Source: Membranipora membranacea
Lineage: Eukaryota > Bryozoa > Gymnolaemata > Cheilostomatida > Membraniporidae
Assembly: GCA_914767715.1 (NCBI GenBank)
Contig: OU612070.1
Coordinates: 14,649,501 to 14,713,500, forward strand
Direction: 5' to 3'
Length of the DNA stretch: 64,000 bases
Shown one piece after another: positions 12,024-22,521 of the stretch. The translations under genes were made by a program, and so were the position numbers. The notes beneath the pieces are model-generated. The model searched no databases and was not told the origin of the DNA. It saw nothing but the letters and a program-made list of their open reading frames with translations. Every line of letters starts with the position of its first letter. Within the stretch, counting starts at the first letter, position 1.

Positions 12024-15000
12024 GTCCAACACCACTATTTATTTCCCCATTGCTCTACTTGCAAATTATGTTGACTTGTCACCTCAATAGGCCTGCTTCA
12101 GGTTCTTTCAATTCTTTAACCAGACCACTCAAAATGTTGGTATGCTCCTGGTCTTCCATATTGGTGACTATGGGTTGAAAATCGGTTGTCAGAATATTTT
12201 AGTGGCCCTATATATAAGACCATTGCATTTTGCACACATTTCCGGTCTAATTTTCATTAGCCAATCCGTATGCATTGATCTTCCAAAAAATGATTTTGCA
12301 AAAAGGTTTTCAAACTTTAATTCAATAACTTTCCCTTGCAAATACACATGAAAATATTAACAGGGTTCAATATCAATGATAGCAGTGCTTTTGAATTGGC
12401 TTCAGCCTCATTTGTCATCAGCATACTAATCATTTTATTTTGGAGGATGGGTGCAACAAGTTGACCTTCACCCAATTACAGGTGTATTACTATTGATGGC
12501 AGAGGGACTTTTTTTTTAATTCGAGCAGTGGTTCAACAGTAACATGATTGGCCAAATCTTTCCAGTGCGTTCTCATTGGCTAGTAATTTAAAGTCACAAT
12601 GCGGCACGCTACACTCGCTTCATATAAAAACAACATAAGAGAATCCAGTTCCCTCTCATAGGTAATTACTTTGTTTACAATCATGTTGATTTGTCAGCAT
12701 AAGCAATTAGGACCAGTTCAAAGTTTAGTTTGATTGATTCATTTCACTGGTTTTTGCCCAAGTAGTATACATTCTGTCCTCTGTTACACTGTTCTTGCCC
12801 ATGTCATCTTGAACTATATGCCTGGTGATCCATGAGGTTAGAATGGGTTGAAAAGAGAAGTGCGTAATTTGTTACTCATTTTTTCGTATTTAATCCCAAT
12901 CCCTGCACTTCTCCAGGCTTTATGAATAGTTATGTCTGTGTAACATGTGGCCGCAAATATTGCAAAAGTTACCACATACAATATTCACAGGATAAAGCTT
13001 AGAGTTGAACTCACTTTACTCTTCTACACTTTTTAATATATCTAAAGAGATACTTTTACCAGGAGAAACTGCTGTTACTCCTTGCTTTTACACACAACTA
13101 AGAGTTACTTCTTTGACAATGATTGAGTCAATTCTTCATAATTTCTCCTTAAGCTAAAACATTAGCACACTAGGTTAGTTCGGTGAAAGGTGCTTTGCAA
13201 ACATTGACATATAGCTCTGGGCACCGGTGCGTTGTTACTAGCTTAGCCAAAATCCGACTGGTGGTTTTCACTACCATTTTCGAGCTCATACTGATGGATC
13301 CAGGCCATTACTGCCTAACCAGCCAACTTTAAACTGACCTAAATCACAGTCACTCACCATTCACGTTTTGACCTACTGAGCGACATTCTGGCTTCTATTC
13401 ATTCGTAATTATTATTTACATCTTAGCCTCATTGTTTTTCGATCTCAGCATAGAGCTAAGTGGACCATTATATCATATCATTCAATTATGTATTACTTGT
13501 AGTATCCAATCTTCACAGTTAGATGCTCTGCTTGCCTTGGTTTGATTTGCCTGTTTCATCTGCCATGGCTGTGTATTTTTTTTCCGGTTTCTGTATGTGT
13601 TTATTTGTAATAAAAGGTTCTTCTAAAAGAAAATGATGACAGCGGAGCGATCAGGTAGTCAGAGACTAGAATGGCGACCGCCCGATTAACAGTATGACCA
13701 AGAACTATGTGGCCGAAGACAGCCCAAGGATCCCCGCCCGCCGAGCCTGCTGACTATGCACCACACCCCCACAAAGGCCCTGGTCAGCCGACCACGCAGA
13801 CCAAGGGGCTCACAAACCCTTTCACCAGGAAGGTACCTGTTGAGCAGGTTTACACCTGTTGTCAACAGGGACCTTGCCCCCCTGCAGTTTTTGGCTCAAC
13901 TCCAAGTTTACTTCTTGTGAAACTAACATTTGGTGAGCTCACACAGATCTCACAATTTGCAATTCTTTTTGAATATAATATTAAAAAGCGATATTTAAAT
14001 AGCATTTGCACCGGCATAATTTTAAGGTGCTCAAAGAATGAGGTTATATGGCCTCGTGGATGAATTTTTAAAATGACACGGAGTGCTGATTTTTGTAAAA
14101 GTCAAATTTGGTTTATCTCGCATTCAGCTGCATGGCCCCAGAACTCGATGCCGTAAATTAAGTGTGGGTATAAAAATGCTGTCCTGCTCATTGCGTCACC
14201 ACTTCGTTCTGTGTTTGGCAGTTCTTCCTATGGGTCAGGTTTTGTAAACTCGTCTCTCACATTGTGCTTTTATATTAAAATCGGTTCCTGGAGTGGTCAT
14301 TAACACTGCATTCACTAGCTATTTATCACGAGTCACTAGCTGTGGTAAAGCCCTTAATCTTGACCAATTAGCAATACATGCTCAATGTCAGTTGCATTGA
14401 ACTGCTCCACAGTTCTCATCAGAAGTGGTCTGTGCATTAGCTATATGAACAACTGTAAAAGGCCTCAATATCTCCTGACTCAGATTTTCAATATCATGCC
14501 CAAAACATTTGTCTAACCAATGTCATTGCTACATAATAATAGAACATTTTTTGCGGCAAATCAATCTGAAATGATGTGTCAGTTAAATGGAGCCATAGCC
14601 CACATCCAATTGATCTTGTTTAGGGGAGTTTTCGATTCTTTTTTCGCAAGATTGAGTTGGCTGAGTTCGTAGGATACATAGACCAAAATATACTAAGACT
14701 TCAATTATCATGTTCATGGTGAACGATTATTTTGGCTTCAAATTTAGTGACAGAATTTCTTTCACAATGCATTTTAGTCTGTATCGTTTTATGCAAGCTA
14801 TGTGTCACCTGCTTATCACTTTTGTAGTCCGCCTAAATTCCGCTTCACATAATCAGTTCCGCTCACATGACTCAGCGCAACCAGATATCTTGTTCTGCTA
14901 GGTTTAATCAACAAATTTTCATGTTTCAAGTGAGGGTCTGCAGAAATGGGACAACATCAAAAGGAAGCATCAATTGTTGCACTGAGTTATTAAAATTAGA

Positions 15001-15342
15001 GATCCAACTCTGTTAATTGGGTAATGAAATATTGACTGCATAATGAAATTCATTCAAGTAGTTTCGTCATTCAATCACCGTTGATGTTGCTACTGCTTGA
15101 GTTGATTTACATTGATTTGCAGCGGGCCTGTTTTCTTTGAACATACGGTCAGGTCTTCCAAAGACTTGAACCTACAGTTGTTTGTTCTTCCTTTACAACT
15201 GTGCCATTCTTTCTTACTAAAGAATAAACCAAGTTCCTGCAGCTTAAATTTCCAAACGTACAAGAACTACTCTGTATCAGTTTGATGAAGTCAATCTTAT
15301 TCCCACCCGGTGGTACGGTTCATTTTAATCGCAGGTTCTTGG
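12024..15342. other. No gene recognised
   Basis: AT-rich, non-repetitive sequence with no ORF or splice-consistent exon set I could support. It holds a 22-base near-match to the U2 unit at about 12492-12513 and a GC-richer element at about 13625-13870, listed separately. Confidence 0.6.
13625..13870 (+). repeat. Dispersed GC-rich element, copy 1
   Basis: This stretch is richer in GC than its surroundings and shares its layout with 43110-43310: an AATAAA-like A/T stretch, then AGCGGxGC..TCAGGT, then GGCGACCGCCCGA against GGTGACCGCCCGA, then a C-rich segment and CAAACC.TTC.C. The two are clearly diverged. It may be the end of a retroelement. It carries a 118-codon ORF of no recognisable family. 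Confidence 0.4.
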
Positions 15343-15443
15343 CACAGCCAGCCCTTAAAAGCGTTCGGTATGGCAATCACTGTCGTTAAGGGGACAGCCT
15401 ATGGCCGCGATCGCCATCACGAATGCTTTTAAGGCTGGCTGTG
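15343..15443. repeat. Small foldback element (about 100 bp)
   Basis: The left end CACAGCCAGCC(C)TTAAAAGC is the reverse complement of the right end GCTTTTAAGGCTGGCTGTG. Pairing continues imperfectly inward for about 40 bp per arm, around a short centre that includes GGCCGCGATCGCCAT. This is typical of a very short MITE or hairpin repeat. Confidence 0.75.
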
Positions 15444-17715
15444 GTTCATGGCATCAATGTCAGTTACTTGAAAAAATGAGCATAGATATATCTTAGTGAA
15501 TAAATGAAAATTCCTAGTTTATTTTGTGTCCAGGGTAGCTTAGAATAATACTGCAGACATCTTCGTGTGGGCTCAGCTCCCAGCGCAGCCAATGGTTGAA
15601 GACCGATTTAATTCGAAATTGTACTTGTAATTTGAAGTTGTCTTGCCTTACCAAGGAGAAAAGTAACTCCTTATTCATAAGGCTCATGATTTATAGTTGT
15701 CTCTTCTAATCAGGGAAGAATGTAACTCCTTGATCAGACGTTTGTTTTTTGACAATTCAGCCAAATGGAGTGATCAATATCTGGATTTAACACTCATAAA
15801 CAAAGCTTCCAACCCCACATATCCATTTCAGTGGTTACTACTGTTCACTAGTCATCAGTGTTTTATTTCCATTACCACTTGCATTGCACAATACAACAAA
15901 TATGATGTTGGTTTGTCAATTCCCTGTAATACGCCTGTATTCGTTGAAAATGCTTGAGAGCTGGCATTATCGTAATTAGAACAATTCATAATTAGAACCA
16001 ATTGCTTGGGTCCCCCATGGAGTTTGAATTAAGTGACTTGCACTGTAGTTTACTCCATATCCTGCTAACATTTCCTCAATCCATAATGAAATTGCCCTGT
16101 ATTGCATTGACAAACTTTTTGACAATTGAATCTGACGTAGTTTTCTTCTGTGCCCTTATTTGACAACGTTACCGCAAAGCTTGCCATTCTAGATTCCCCT
16201 CGACAAGTAGCTGTACGAGACAGTGATACAGTTTGAAATATGATTCACTACTGTCGACATTAATCCTATCCATGACTTATGACAATTGTGATCCTTTTGA
16301 TAGATGATCCCAGATAGAAGGCAACCAGCACGTACACCATATAGGTATACTGCAGCTAATTTTGAATGGAGTTTAAAACAGGAATCCATCAGCCTTAGTT
16401 AAACACCACCCACGATGTTCAGATTGTTAAAGTATATTGACTTCACTTATAACTGCTGAGGTGACCATGCTACACACCTGCCAAACCATAATACTACAAT
16501 GTGAACGTGCCAGCAAGCTCAAGGATCAAATTTTAATTGCTTGGTGTGGCAGGCTTTATTAGCAAATTATGTTTCATCTAGTCTGAGCCCCCCAGACTTT
16601 GCATTCCCCCTATCCCCTCCGAACCCCCCCCCCCCCCTCATCAGCTGCAACATCATATCATAGTCACAAAAGTCTTGATATATTTAACCCAAAAAATCCT
16701 TGACTCAATTACGCTGGTTACACAAGACATGTTAGTGTTGCACTAGAGTGATTTCCTGACAAATTTAAGAAAGTTTACGTTTGTGATGTGGTTCGATTTT
16801 GCCTGACCATGCAATAGCTTGTTAATGGGGGAAATTTTCATTTGATTTATTACCAGCCAGCCAGTTATGTTACAAAACTGCGGGGCAGCTGTTCTAATAA
16901 AAAAGTCTCCGATACCAATACCAATACCGATATCCACTTTGCAACATATCGTCGCACCGTTGCCATATTTGACTTTTTTTTGAAAGTTTTACTCGGAGAA
17001 TCCTTAATCTCAAAGAATTTGCTTGGATACAGGGATTTTTTCATGGCTCTTTAGAAATCTCTGACAGTGGTATTTTTTTTATTGACAGCAGGCTACATTG
17101 AGTTTTCCAAGTTGGGATTAGTTCTTGATAAACTGTAGCATAGATTTATCGGAGTGCCATTGAAAGCAGTCTCATTGATAACTGTAGGCCCACTGTAAGG
17201 TATTCAGATTGCCTCGGTTAATTCTGACACTTCTCACTTGTTGGTCAGCACAACTCCTAAAATTTTAAAATCAAAAATATATAGGCCGACATATTATGTA
17301 TTGGTTTTCAATGTGGGTGTTATTAGCTCATTCATCACAAAAGTGTTACCCCTCTTTAAGGTATTCACTTTCTTCTTTTTTAAAACCTTGATTTTGTAGC
17401 CACCAAGACGTGGCGGGCAATCTTAAACATGTGCCCATTTATATTTTATGTGTTGTCCGGATGTCCCATTAGCAAGAGAAGGGATGGTTCAGGGCAAATA
17501 TTGCTGAATTCATAAATCTTGGTTTTTCTTGTTTTGTAAATAATAATACTCAGGAATCAGGATAAAATTTTGGCTTGAGGGCCAAAATGCAGAAAAAAAG
17601 AATGGCCTGCAGATACAATAGTTAATCAGAAGGATTAAGTAGACTCCGCAGTAAAATAATATATTACAACACGAAACATGAAAAAAGAAACCACATTATG
17701 TATAGTTGTGTTTGT
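15444..17715. other. No gene recognised
   Basis: AT-rich sequence with a C tract at about 16624-16638 and a short run of an ACCAAT/ACCGAT-like hexamer near 16913-16931. I see no coding structure. Confidence 0.55.
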
Positions 17716-17731
17716 TTTGTAGAGTTTGCTG

Positions 17732-17971
17732 CTATATCTCTGCTGATGTTGTTTCTCGATGGGCTGATGTTCTATGTTGCTCCCTTCTGGTTATGGGAAA
17801 AGTCAATGGAAAGCTATTCCTATTAGTGTATGATCCAATGTCTTTGAAACTTGCAGAGGTCTTAGGCATGGAGCTGACTACAGTGGTATATACTATTACC
17901 GCCATCGCCAAAAATACTAAGTAGGCAACTATGTTCACCCATTGAGGTATGTCTCCTACAAATATGAACAA
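17732..17971 (-). CDS. Possible exon with one membrane segment (unproven)
   Basis: A minus-strand open frame of 79 codons follows a possible acceptor (TTTGTAG) near 17958. It encodes a strongly hydrophobic stretch (VNIVAYLVFLAMAVIVY) and then a polar, Arg-rich tail to a stop. The opposite strand also has hydrophobic open frames here, so the signal may be only compositional. No partner exon was found, and I do not recognise the sequence. Confidence 0.2.
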   Translation of the reverse strand: MFIFVGDIPQWVNIVAYLVFLAMAVIVYTTVVSSMPKTSASFKDIGSYTNRNSFPLTFPITRREQHRTSAHRETTSAEI

Positions 17972-18175
17972 ACAGTGTTCATATATTAGTACAGTGATAT
18001 GAAGACAGAGAAAATAAGCAAGGGGCTTCAGACAAGAAGAATTTGGCAGTAAACTTCGGGCAGTAAATATCTAGATGAGTATTTATCTCAATTTAGTTTG
18101 GGAGTTTGGGCATTGGTTAACAGGCTGAATGATCTTAAAATACTATGAGAATAACTATTATGAAACTCTTTACTC

Positions 18176-18330
18176 CAGAATCAGATAGAAGGCACTTAGG
18201 ACAACTTGGTAGCACAACACACTTAGCACAATTGGAAAATCTAAATATGGGAAGCACGAGCGATAAAATATTTAGTACGAACACTGGCGCCGAGGAGAAA
18301 CAGTTATTACAGTTATATATGAACATTTAA
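18176..18330 (+). CDS. Possible 3'-terminal exon, unrecognised protein
   Basis: After a good acceptor (TTTACTCCAG ending at 18175), an open frame runs about 50 codons to a TAA at 18328-18330. The peptide is polar, with a plausible coding look (ESDRRHLGQLGSTTHL at its start), and ends in LLQLYMNI. I could not find upstream exons or a family. The ATG at 18145 in the same frame offers an alternative start. Confidence 0.25.
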
Positions 18331-18423
18331 ATGATACACAACATACCTTCGACTAATACTGTTTTCTCCTGTCCAGGACCAAAACTACAAAACAAATAAC
18401 ACAAAGTTTTAACACTATAACAG

Positions 18424-18928
18424 TAGACAGTTTTCTGAGATCTGATTTAGGCCTCAGTTCGGAGTTGTCCTCTCTCCAGTTTGGTACTTATAACCCACGC
18501 TGCATAGGAATAACGTGCTGAAAAGAGGGTTATCTTGAAAACCGCTTATAAAAGGATAAAAATTATTTTTGATTCAGAATCTGCAACATTGAAAACTCAT
18601 ATGGACATAGTTTGGGAAATAATTTTATTATTTGGATAGTCAATTATAACATTTTCTGCCTGTTTTGCAGACAATTTGGCAGAATTTTTCATGAATTTCG
18701 TCACTAAAATTAAGATTTATCAACATTTAAGCCTCCAATGATTTGGAAACCCTGTCTCACAGGGTTTTCAATGGTGCAGACTCTGAATCAGTTTCATCCT
18801 ATCATAAGCCTTTTTCAAGATAACCCTCTTTCAACAGGTTTTTCCTATGCAGCGTGGGTTAAAAGTACCAAAGTGGAGAGAAGACAACTCCGAATTGAGG
18901 CATAAATAAGAGTTCAGAAAACTGTCTA
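18424..18928. mobile_element. MITE-like element with long terminal inverted repeats (505 bp)
   Basis: The two ends are inverted copies of about 165-175 bp: 18424-18597 begins TAGACAGTTTTCTGA and 18760-18928 ends TTCAGAAAACTGTCTA. Arms are roughly 85-90 percent alike by eye and share long blocks such as CCCACGCTGCATAGGAA and GAGGGTTATCTTGAAAA. The centre (about 18600-18760) is AT-rich with no ORF. A terminal TA on both sides could be a TA target duplication, as for Tc1/mariner elements. This is a non-autonomous element, and its transposase source is not in the window. Confidence 0.85.
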
Positions 18929-19617
18929 TAAGTTTCTGACACATGACATGACCTACTGTTACTTTTGACAAGGCAAATCATGGGCAAAGGAGATAAGATA
19001 CTCCCTCAGCGCATTTTAGCAGTATACACTGGGTCAAGGTCGACTACATGTCATGATTTAGGTGCAGGATGATTTGTAACATCACAAGACAACTTGCAAC
19101 TTACAAGTTTCTGGGCCAGACCACAATCTCCAAATCCCAGCGAAGTCTTTCACTTTGAATGGGAGAGAATTTCCTCAAAACTTTGACCCTTTTGGTACTG
19201 TTTCAATCAGACAATTTCATTCCCGAATCATTAAGTGTAAACAAGGAGTTTTAGTTAGAGTTCCTCCAACTCCTTGCTCCTTTCTAGCAGCTTAGCACGA
19301 CATGATAGTAATTTTTGCAGCTCTTAATTGACAGGCACCCTCCCCCCCAACCTCGTAAGATAACCTAACCCATTGTGTATTAGGCGTTGACCTTTATTGT
19401 GAGTGAGAGCATGGTGGTAAGAAAGGAAAAATGGTTTTTATCAACACACAGGTTAGTAAAAGTTATTTATCAAGTTCATTCACTACACTTACAATGTAGC
19501 GGAAAGTCTCTCGATCATAGAGGTCGGCTCAACAGACACTTCCTTTCTGAAACACGGTCCTGTAATCATTGACTTGATTAGCTTTCATTTTCAGGTGCAG
19601 TATCAACACAAGAACTT

Positions 19618-19620
<3 letters not shown>

Positions 19621-19662
<42 letters not shown>
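19621..19662. repeat. AT dinucleotide microsatellite
   Basis: About 20 uninterrupted AT units, then a slightly degenerate TATATATTTATAC tail. Confidence 0.95.
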
Positions 19663-19667
<5 letters not shown>

Positions 19668-19867
19668 TTATACATAACATACACGGTAGTCACCATAGTA
19701 GTTGGGGATGTGTGTGTTGACATTAGAAGCAAATTGATTGGCACACGTACATGGAGAATACCCGATTTAATTACACAAAAGCACTACCCTGTGGGATCAG
19801 AGAACACAACTCAGAGAAGCGAATAGCGGGAACGCTGATTAGCGCCATCAACCCATCTTTCTTTTGG

Positions 19868-20030
19868 GATGGTGAGATGGCGCAATCGGTTAGCATGCTT
19901 GCTATCCACTGTCAGGCAATTAGTACTGCAATAGTTCTGGGTTCGAGTCCCAACTCAAGTCAACTTGATATAAGCCTCCTTGCACCATCATCAGAGGAGG
20001 GGGGGCTATCTTTCAGGGGAGCCTGATACC
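19868..20030 (+). mobile_element. tRNA-derived SINE-like sequence
   Basis: It has a pol III A-box-like TGGCGCAATCGG at about 19878 and a perfect B box GGGTTCGAGTCCC at about 19939. No cloverleaf closes around them, so this is a tRNA-derived SINE head and not a tRNA gene. It lies about 45 bp before a second tRNA-like head. Confidence 0.6.
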
Positions 20031-20072
20031 GAGAATTTACACTCAACAGGCCTCAGCAGGCACATAAAGAGT

Positions 20073-20330
20073 AGGAGGTGGCTCAGTGGGTTAGAGCGCC
20101 GTTCCTTTCCCATGCAAAATTTTGAAGGCCGTGGGTTTGAATCCGACTGCAGTCTATCGAATACTGGGGTTTGGTTGGTCCCCAGGTGTGCTCCGACCTG
20201 CCTGCAAACAGAGCGCAACCTAGCGCAGATATTGCGGCCTCGCCATTAAGGCAAATATCATTTCGCTGCCCATGCTTCGGGATGTGCCGTGTGATAAGAC
20301 ATCTGATTTTAATCAAACATTAATTAATAA
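20073..20330 (+). mobile_element. tRNA-derived SINE, family A, copy 1
   Basis: The head has an A-box-like TGGCTCAGTGGGTTAG and a B-box-like GGGTTTGAATCC. Its body reads ACTGGGGTTTGGTTGGTCCC and later CATGCTTCGGGATGTGCCG. The same body appears inverted at 24290-24470. Open frames here on both strands are shadows of the repeat. Confidence 0.75.
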
Positions 20331-21067
20331 AGTCAGAAAACAAAAACAAAGCTTAGTTAATGGATAAACTTACCAACTTTGTTGAATGTAATTATCTTGC
20401 CAAGTGTACACACTAGTTTGTCATATGTGAAGCCGTCGAAAAGAGGTGCTGTCGGCATCGTGGAGTATCTCAGTCTCAATCACTCATCACAGCATGGAAC
20501 AAATCATTGTTTGCCTTCCTACTACTTGACAAAATAACTTTTCTGATTGTCAACCCATTCCATAACATACTGTATAACAATATCGTCACAAAGCAACTCC
20601 TACATCTGCAACTGAAATCTAATTATTGGACGTGAAGAGCACTTGAGTCCAATTTCATCATTTTTACACAGACATTCACTTTAGAAAAAAGTCTGAGTAA
20701 AGTGGAAGGCAAACAGACAAATTAGATTATCTTCCATACGTAAGATCACACTAATTCATCATTGAAAAGTAGATTGTTCATTTTGACGGACAGCATGGAA
20801 TGCCAATACCGTTAAAATGGGCCATGTGATCATTATTATCATTATTTTGTGTTTTTATTGAGGTTTTCATATTATATAAGTATGTTATAAACAAATGAAT
20901 ATAACAACTTTTTGACCTCATAAACAAAAAAACAAAAAAGAAAAGAAATATATTAATAGAATATGTACGGAAATAATAATTAGTTGGGAGAACAAGTTGT
21001 ACTGTAGTGTATGCGATTGATTGATGGATATTGAGCTTTACTATTCATGTCATAATAATTGTATAGG
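20331..21067. other. No gene recognised
   Basis: AT-rich non-coding sequence with an A-rich run near 20925-20945. Confidence 0.6.
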
Positions 21068-21290
21068 CTAGTCATAGTGCTCAGACGGCTGCAATGAGAG
21101 TTAGTGGCATTGCATTATCAAAAACAAAATTTTAAGGTCTAAGAATGTATTTTAAATTCGTACAATTTTTTCCTCTCAAGTTTGTGAGTGTCATAAACAT
21201 ATAAATTTATATGTTTATGGTGAGTGTTAAGCAATAGGTTAATGCCACAAACTCGCATTGCAGCCGTCTGAACACTTAGACTAGATATAG
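21068..21290. repeat. Foldback element with outer inverted repeats and an AT palindrome
   Basis: Outer arms share CAGACGGCTGCAATG (left) with CATTGCAGCCGTCTG (right) and extend imperfectly over about 50 bp each. Between them, at about 21192-21219, is a perfect 28-bp palindrome of CATAAACATATAAA and its complement. I infer a short foldback element, possibly one arm of which has been shortened. Confidence 0.65.
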
Positions 21291-22521
21291 GCTAGTTGTG
21301 ACCCTGCCTGCTGAGTCGTAATATGGTCGATGTTATTATTCTTTGATGTAAAATCCAGTCATAACAGAGTCAACACGTGTTTTTGTAGTACCAAATATAC
21401 TCAGTCTTTGGTGAGTTATATGGATTATCTTTCATTCATCAAAAATATAGTATTATATATACTATATAAGTCTATATAAGTGGGTGCATCACATATAATA
21501 CAATATAATAATAATAAAGATAATAAAATAGTAATAATATCATATAATAATCGATTTCAACAATATCAATATCACAGATCCAGCTTTGCTACATTTTGTG
21601 AGTATAAATATACAGTGCCCTTGTCGATTTCTGACTTTTGCAAGATCATCGCTTTTTGATAATAATTCACAATAACAGGTATCAGGGTAATTATTTTGAC
21701 AATAGGTGTCATATTTTTATGTTATTTCCAATCCAGATTAATCTGTTATTAATTCTTATGGTTTTGGCTGGTGTCTGATACGGAAATGTGTTTGTTGATT
21801 ATTGCGCTGTGTCCTTATGTGATATCTGACTGACGTACAGTTTTTGTCCTTTTCGCACTTTTTGGAAATAAAATTTGTTATCCCTGATGTCGAAGACTTT
21901 ATTATATAATGTACTAATTAATTAAAGGTGTATGACTGTGTGCGTGTCCCTATAATTTTCTTGTACAGTTAATCGTTTGCTGCATCTGACACTATTATTA
22001 CAAGTTCATGAGATGCGGTGAGAAATCCAGGTTAGCTCGAGTAGGAGAGAGCCTTTGTACGCAGTGCAGGTATAGATAATTTCATTTTAAATGCAAATCG
22101 TATCTACATCTCATTATGAAGGGTTGAAGACTGGAAAAAAAGGTTTCCAGGATAGCAAATAGCTTATTTATGCAGCTGCAGGTTGTTTGACAGCTTTGTC
22201 AATTACTGGAAAAGCTACTGTCATAGATAACATATTTTTGGCAACTCTGACAAATAAAACTTGTCAACCTTATCAACATGTTTAATTCATGAAGCAGGGC
22301 TGTAATTCTAGGGGAGGCAGAGAGGTACTGCCTCCACTAGTAAACTAACTACAGTGGCCTAACAATATCACAATTGAATAATCTATGTCAGAATCAGGCC
22401 CTCTTGGACTTCCATTTGCTTATTATATGCCTCAAATTGCTCGGGAGGAGATTACTGGTGATGCCTCAGACTCGCCTCAGACTTTTGTCTCCCCTACAAT
22501 CTTTCTAAACTACGGCCCTGC
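21291..22521. other. No gene recognised
   Basis: Very AT-rich sequence (for example 21440-21560) lying 3' of the peroxidase gene. No exon is supported. Confidence 0.6.
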
